Shown: piece by piece, positions 60,807 through 64,000 of the stretch
Numbering within the stretch: the stretch's first letter is position 1
Layout of the letters: each line of letters starts with the position of its first letter
Assembly: GCF_011089895.1 (NCBI RefSeq)
Contig: NZ_JAANAT010000001.1
Location: 3,286,001 to 3,350,000 of the forward strand
Reading direction: 5' to 3'
Length of the DNA stretch: 64,000 nt
Origin: Mucilaginibacter inviolabilis
Lineage (GTDB): Bacteria > Bacteroidota > Bacteroidia > Sphingobacteriales > Sphingobacteriaceae
Notes under the pieces: generated by a model
Told to the model about the DNA's origin: nothing
Database searches by the model: none
What the model saw: only the letters and a program-made list of their open reading frames with translations
Position numbers and translations under genes: made by a program

Positions 60807-62600
60807 GTGATTATCAAAAATATATTCGTAAGGCTGGCCCTGGCCATTATTATTTTCCTTGTTGCCTTTACCGGCTGTAAAAAAGACATGGGCGGTGGCG
60901 GCAGCGGCGCACTGTTAGGTAAAGACGATGCGGCTTTTGCCACTTATGAAAACTCCTTCCTGGAGCATTTATGGAAGCTTGATCCTAATTGGGCTACTTC
61001 GGTAGGATATCATAAATACGATAGCTTATTGTACATACCCAGCGAGCAAACCCGGAGCAAAATGCTGGAATTTGTCAAATTCCAGATCGATTCTTTAAGT
61101 CGTTTTGAGGTGAATACGCTGAACGAGGGCAACCGTATTGATTATAAAATAATGCAAAATCAATTGGATTATACCCAATGGCAAATTGAACGCCTAAAAT
61201 CATACGAGTGGGATCCGTCGTCCTATAACGTTATCAGCACTTTTGCCTATATGCTCAATGAGCATTATGCTCCATTGGCCAAACGCCTGCACAACTTTTA
61301 TCAGCGCCTGGCCAGTGTGCCTGCTTATTACAAAGAAGCCGAAAAACAGGTTAAAAACCCGGTTACCGAACTTACCGCATTGGCCATTGATCAAAACCTG
61401 GGCGGATTGAGTGTAATTGAAAAAGACTTTGCCGACTCGCTCAAAAAAACCGATATCCCCAAGGCCGAAAGGAAACAGATGACCGATCGTGCGGCGCTTG
61501 CGGTACAGGCTATCAAAGGATATACCGATTGGTTAAAGGCATTGAAAAATGATCATCCACGCAGCTTCCGTCTGGGGAAAGATCTGTATGAAGATAAATT
61601 CAAGTACGAAAACGTATCGGCCAGCAACGGACAGCAAACCTTTAACGCCGCTATGCAGCGTAAAAAATACCTGCACAGCCAGATGGCTAAAATAAGCCGC
61701 GAGCTATGGCCCAAATATTTCGGCAGCAAAGCTATGCCGGGCGATACGCTCTTATTGATCAGGGCGATGATCGATACGCTGTCATCCAAGCACGTAAAAC
61801 CTGATGAATTTCAGTCGGCCATTGTACAGCTGATCCCCAAGTTAAAAGATTTTGTAAAAACCAAGGACCTGCTTACGCTTGATCCAACCAAGCCGCTCAT
61901 TATCCGTAAAGAACCGGGTTATATGGCGGGTGTGGCCGGCGCTTCTATGAGTGGCCCGGGCCCGTATGATAAAAATGGTAACTCTTATTTCAACGTAGGC
62001 AGCCTGGCCGGCTGGAGTCCGGAGAAAGCCGAAAGCTATTTGCGCGAGTATAATCAGTACATTATTCAGATACTTTGCATCCATGAAGCCGTTCCGGGGC
62101 ATTATGTGCAGGGTGTTTATGCCAATAAAGCGCCCAGCATTATCAAATCGGTATTGGGTAATGGTGCCATGAATGAGGGTTGGGCCGTATACACCGAAGA
62201 AATGATGCTGGATAATGGCTATGGCAACAACGAGCCCGAAATGCGGTTGATGTGGTACAAATGGAACCTGCGCTCGGTTTGTAATACCATACTGGATTAC
62301 AGCGTGCACAATAACGACATGACCAAAGAACAGGCTATTAAACTACTCACCGCCGAAGCCTTTCAGCAACAGGCCGAAGCCGAAGGCAAATGGAAAAGGG
62401 TAAGTGTAAGCAGTGTACAGCTAACCAGCTACTACACCGGCTACAAAGAGATCATGGATCTGCGCGAGGCCTACAAGATAAAAATGGGCGATAAATATAA
62501 ACTGAAAGATTTTAATGAGAAATTCCTGAGCTACGGCAGCGCTCCGGTTAAGTTTATCAAAGAGGCCATGCTGGCCAAACCGGCTGCAAGTAAGAATTGA
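60807..62600 (+). CDS. DUF885 family zinc metallopeptidase-like lipoprotein
   Basis: The 597 residues start at a GTG and have a signal segment (LALAIIIFLVAFTGC) with lipobox FTGC followed by KKDMGGGG. The DUF885 zinc motif is HEAVPGHYVQ (HExxxGH) near residue 425, and NEGWAVYTEEMM follows with the third ligand region. The family includes peptidases of unknown specificity. Length is typical. It is likely anchored in a periplasm-facing membrane. It is divergent from dinB. Confidence 0.9.
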   Translation: MIIKNIFVRLALAIIIFLVAFTGCKKDMGGGGSGALLGKDDAAFATYENSFLEHLWKLDPNWATSVGYHKYDSLLYIPSEQTRSKMLEFVKFQIDSLSRFEVNTLNEGNRIDYKIMQNQLDYTQWQIERLKSYEWDPSSYNVISTFAYMLNEHYAPLAKRLHNFYQRLASVPAYYKEAEKQVKNPVTELTALAIDQNLGGLSVIEKDFADSLKKTDIPKAERKQMTDRAALAVQAIKGYTDWLKALKNDHPRSFRLGKDLYEDKFKYENVSASNGQQTFNAAMQRKKYLHSQMAKISRELWPKYFGSKAMPGDTLLLIRAMIDTLSSKHVKPDEFQSAIVQLIPKLKDFVKTKDLLTLDPTKPLIIRKEPGYMAGVAGASMSGPGPYDKNGNSYFNVGSLAGWSPEKAESYLREYNQYIIQILCIHEAVPGHYVQGVYANKAPSIIKSVLGNGAMNEGWAVYTEEMMLDNGYGNNEPEMRLMWYKWNLRSVCNTILDYSVHNNDMTKEQAIKLLTAEAFQQQAEAEGKWKRVSVSSVQLTSYYTGYKEIMDLREAYKIKMGDKYKLKDFNEKFLSYGSAPVKFIKEAMLAKPAASKN

Positions 62601-62634
62601 GGAAGGAGTCTTTTACCCCCACACATCAACTCCA

Positions 62635-62725
62635 TGTCATTGCGAGCGTAGCGTGGCAATCTCTTCGCGTTCTCATCCATAAGAATAGCTACGAGATTGC
62701 TTCGTCGTTCCTCCTCGCAATGACA
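62635..62725. repeat. GTCATTGCGAG-type palindromic element (copy 2)
   Basis: Ends TGTCATTGCGAG and CTCGCAATGACA, with inner GGCAATCTC and GAGATTGC. It is in opposite order to copy 1 at 30548-30642. It lies 35 bp after the DUF885 stop. Confidence 0.85.
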
Positions 62726-62801
62726 TATCCGCTAAGAAATGGGAAATAATAGCCATAATATTTATGAATCAACTATTGACAAAAAAAGAGATAGCCCATG
62801 A

Positions 62802-62853
62802 ATAATAAAAACTCATGGACTATGAACCATAAGCCATCACCCATGAACTATCA
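62802..62853. repeat. CATGGACTAT-word palindromic segment
   Basis: Starts GATAGCCCATGA and ends CCATGAACTATC, with TCATGGACTATG between. It is a short imperfect dyad 20 bp downstream of the stop of the minus-strand gene at 62871. Confidence 0.55.
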
Positions 62854-62870
62854 AATTCTTTTATGCTATA

Positions 62871-63128
62871 CTAGGCGTAATGATTTTCGTAATGATGTAT
62901 AATCTGGTGCTCCAGCTGGGCTAATACGTTATCTTCCAACTTTCCCTGGCAGCAAACTACATTGTGCTTGCTATCGTCCAGATCAACTTCTGCAATAACT
63001 TTACCCTGATCAACCACGCGGAATCGTCCTGCTTCATTCGGTAAAACGGCTACAATGCGTTCATCATCCTTAAAATTGATCAACACATGAAACTGGTGCT
63101 GTGGTATAAATGCTATTTGCTGTAACAT
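62871..63128 (-). CDS. Hypothetical 85-residue protein
   Basis: I do not recognise the family. The 85 residues start MLQQIAFIPQHQFHVLINFK, are rich in beta-type sequence (ERIVAVLPNEAGRFRVV, GKVIAEVDLDDSKHNVVCC) and end in a His-rich helix (QLEHQIIHHYENHYA). The His, Tyr and Asn cluster could bind metal, but this is only a thought. AAAGGGGG, a G-rich SD-like run, lies about 5 nt before the ATG. It stands alone. Confidence 0.7.
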   Translation of the reverse strand: MLQQIAFIPQHQFHVLINFKDDERIVAVLPNEAGRFRVVDQGKVIAEVDLDDSKHNVVCCQGKLEDNVLAQLEHQIIHHYENHYA

Positions 63129-63282
63129 AAAAACCCCCTTTCCGTTGTTAAAATATACTAATGAAATATAAAGAGCATTGATTACTATAAAGTTAACGAA
63201 ATTACTTTTAAATAATTGTTATGTTTTACTGCATTTTTTGATGAAGATTTTTATAATAACTTTAGCACGCAATAAATACACT

Positions 63283-64000
63283 ATGAAATATCTTTTTAGT
63301 CTGCTTCTCATACTCGGCATTAGTCTGTCGGTACAAGCTCAAAAAATAAAATTGGCCTTACACCTGGTTAAGGGCAATACGTACAATATGGTTACCAATA
63401 CCACATCGGCCATTAAACAAACCGTTAGCGGGGTAGATAACCATATCGAGATCTCCATTAATGGCACAACCTCTTTCAAAGTATTGAATGCCGACGACTC
63501 ATTATATTACATGGAGGTAAACTATAAAAGCCTGGCCTTAAAAATGCAGCTCCCCAACGGCCCCGTGAGCTATGATTCGCAAAAGAATGACCCTAACGAT
63601 TTTATGTCGGGTATATTGGCCGGACTGGTGAACAAACCTTTTACAGCTACATTTACCAAAAGCGGCAGGGTAAAATCGGTAGAGAATGTAGAGAATATGA
63701 TCTCGTCGGTACTGGACAGCTTCCCGCAGGTACAAGGCCCGCAGAAAGAGCAGATCAAAGCCCAGTTCCTGCAATCGTTCGGCGCCAAAGCCATCAAGGG
63801 AAGTATTGAACTGGCTACAGCTGTTTTCCCCGAAACACCGGTATCCAAAAATGATAAATGGACCATTAATACCAGTCTGGAAAGCGCCATGTCGGCCAAA
63901 GTGAGCACTGTTTACCAATTAGTCGACGTAACTCCCAGCAGCTATGTAATCCATGGCGAAGGAAAACTGGCTACCAATGCTGCCGATGATTTTAAACGAG
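63283..64000 (+). CDS. DUF6263-like secreted protein (partial, 3' end outside window)
   Basis: The frame runs from ATG 63283 to the window edge (239 codons visible). Signal peptide MKYLFSLLLILGISLSVQA ending AQK, then KLALHLVKGNTYNMVTNTTS and SYDSQKNDPNDFMSGILAGL with NKPFTATFTKSGRVKSVENV. This matches the pattern of DUF6263 proteins, extracytoplasmic beta-rich proteins of unknown function. Two antisense frames at 63538-63918 are shadows of it. Confidence 0.8.
   Translation, partial: MKYLFSLLLILGISLSVQAQKIKLALHLVKGNTYNMVTNTTSAIKQTVSGVDNHIEISINGTTSFKVLNADDSLYYMEVNYKSLALKMQLPNGPVSYDSQKNDPNDFMSGILAGLVNKPFTATFTKSGRVKSVENVENMISSVLDSFPQVQGPQKEQIKAQFLQSFGAKAIKGSIELATAVFPETPVSKNDKWTINTSLESAMSAKVSTVYQLVDVTPSSYVIHGEGKLATNAADDFKR

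Noticed and set aside
61842..62309. 155-residue frame antisense to the DUF885 gene
   Set aside because: The sense frame holds the zinc motif; the antisense one has no family features.
63538..63918. Two overlapping minus-strand frames at the right edge
   Set aside because: They are antisense to a secreted protein with a clear signal peptide that runs off the window.

Overview
The window is a chromosomal stretch from a Bacteroidota bacterium, most likely a Sphingobacteriaceae member such as Mucilaginibacter or a close relative. The evidence is a SusC/SusD pair, TonB-dependent receptors with N-terminal carboxypeptidase-like domains, many SKK/SCKK-type lipoproteins, gliding (Gld) proteins, TAnnTTTG-type promoters and an almost complete lack of Shine-Dalgarno (SD) sequences. 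The genus is inferred from gene style only. No phage, insertion sequence, CRISPR array or defence locus is visible; most of it is chromosomal core and outer-membrane gene content.

Layout. 1-3.9 kb: translation block on the minus strand, read rpsU, xerC-type recombinase, raiA/hpf, then tRNA-Thr(TGT), Tyr, Gly, Thr(GGT), tuf, tRNA-Trp, secE (cut by the window edge). 4-9.2 kb: lone SusC/SusD pair and a 26-residue hydrophobic micro-ORF. 9.7-17.4 kb: acyl-CoA dehydrogenase, membrane protein, comEA-like/apt operon, a bifunctional aminolipid-type acyltransferase, two paralogous lipoproteins. 17.6-24.4 kb: amino-acid permease, Oar-like receptor, Mpo1-like protein, O-acyltransferase. 24.6-31 kb: rny, a 6S RNA candidate, zapA with a coiled-coil partner, pheT, radC, rpsT. 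31-39 kb: methyltransferase, zinc phospholipase/nuclease, DedA, two DUF4397 lipoproteins, dnaN, fused gldF-gldG. 39-48 kb: four paralogous small outer-membrane barrels around an unknown lipoprotein, gldA, a flavin reductase, glyS and a fifth barrel. 48-64 kb: M16 peptidase pair, UbiD decarboxylase, TSUP exporter with DUF1634, KTSC protein, TonB-type barrel, hydrolase, DinB, DUF885 peptidase, DUF6263 (partial).

The unusual content is mainly between genes. There is a 279-bp structured element present twice, each time just after a plus-strand gene; a 108/121-bp element with conserved GTTTACACTTTT ends present twice in opposite orientation; two copies of the GTCATTGCGAG palindrome; and many locus-specific inverted repeats built from short degenerate words, several ending exactly at a stop codon. 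One G-rich intergenic repeat is translated in frame at the GldF/GldG junction. A second notable signal is strong SD sequences at only rpsU and raiA, with the rpsU SD inside a hairpin, which fits bS21-dependent translational control known in Bacteroidota.
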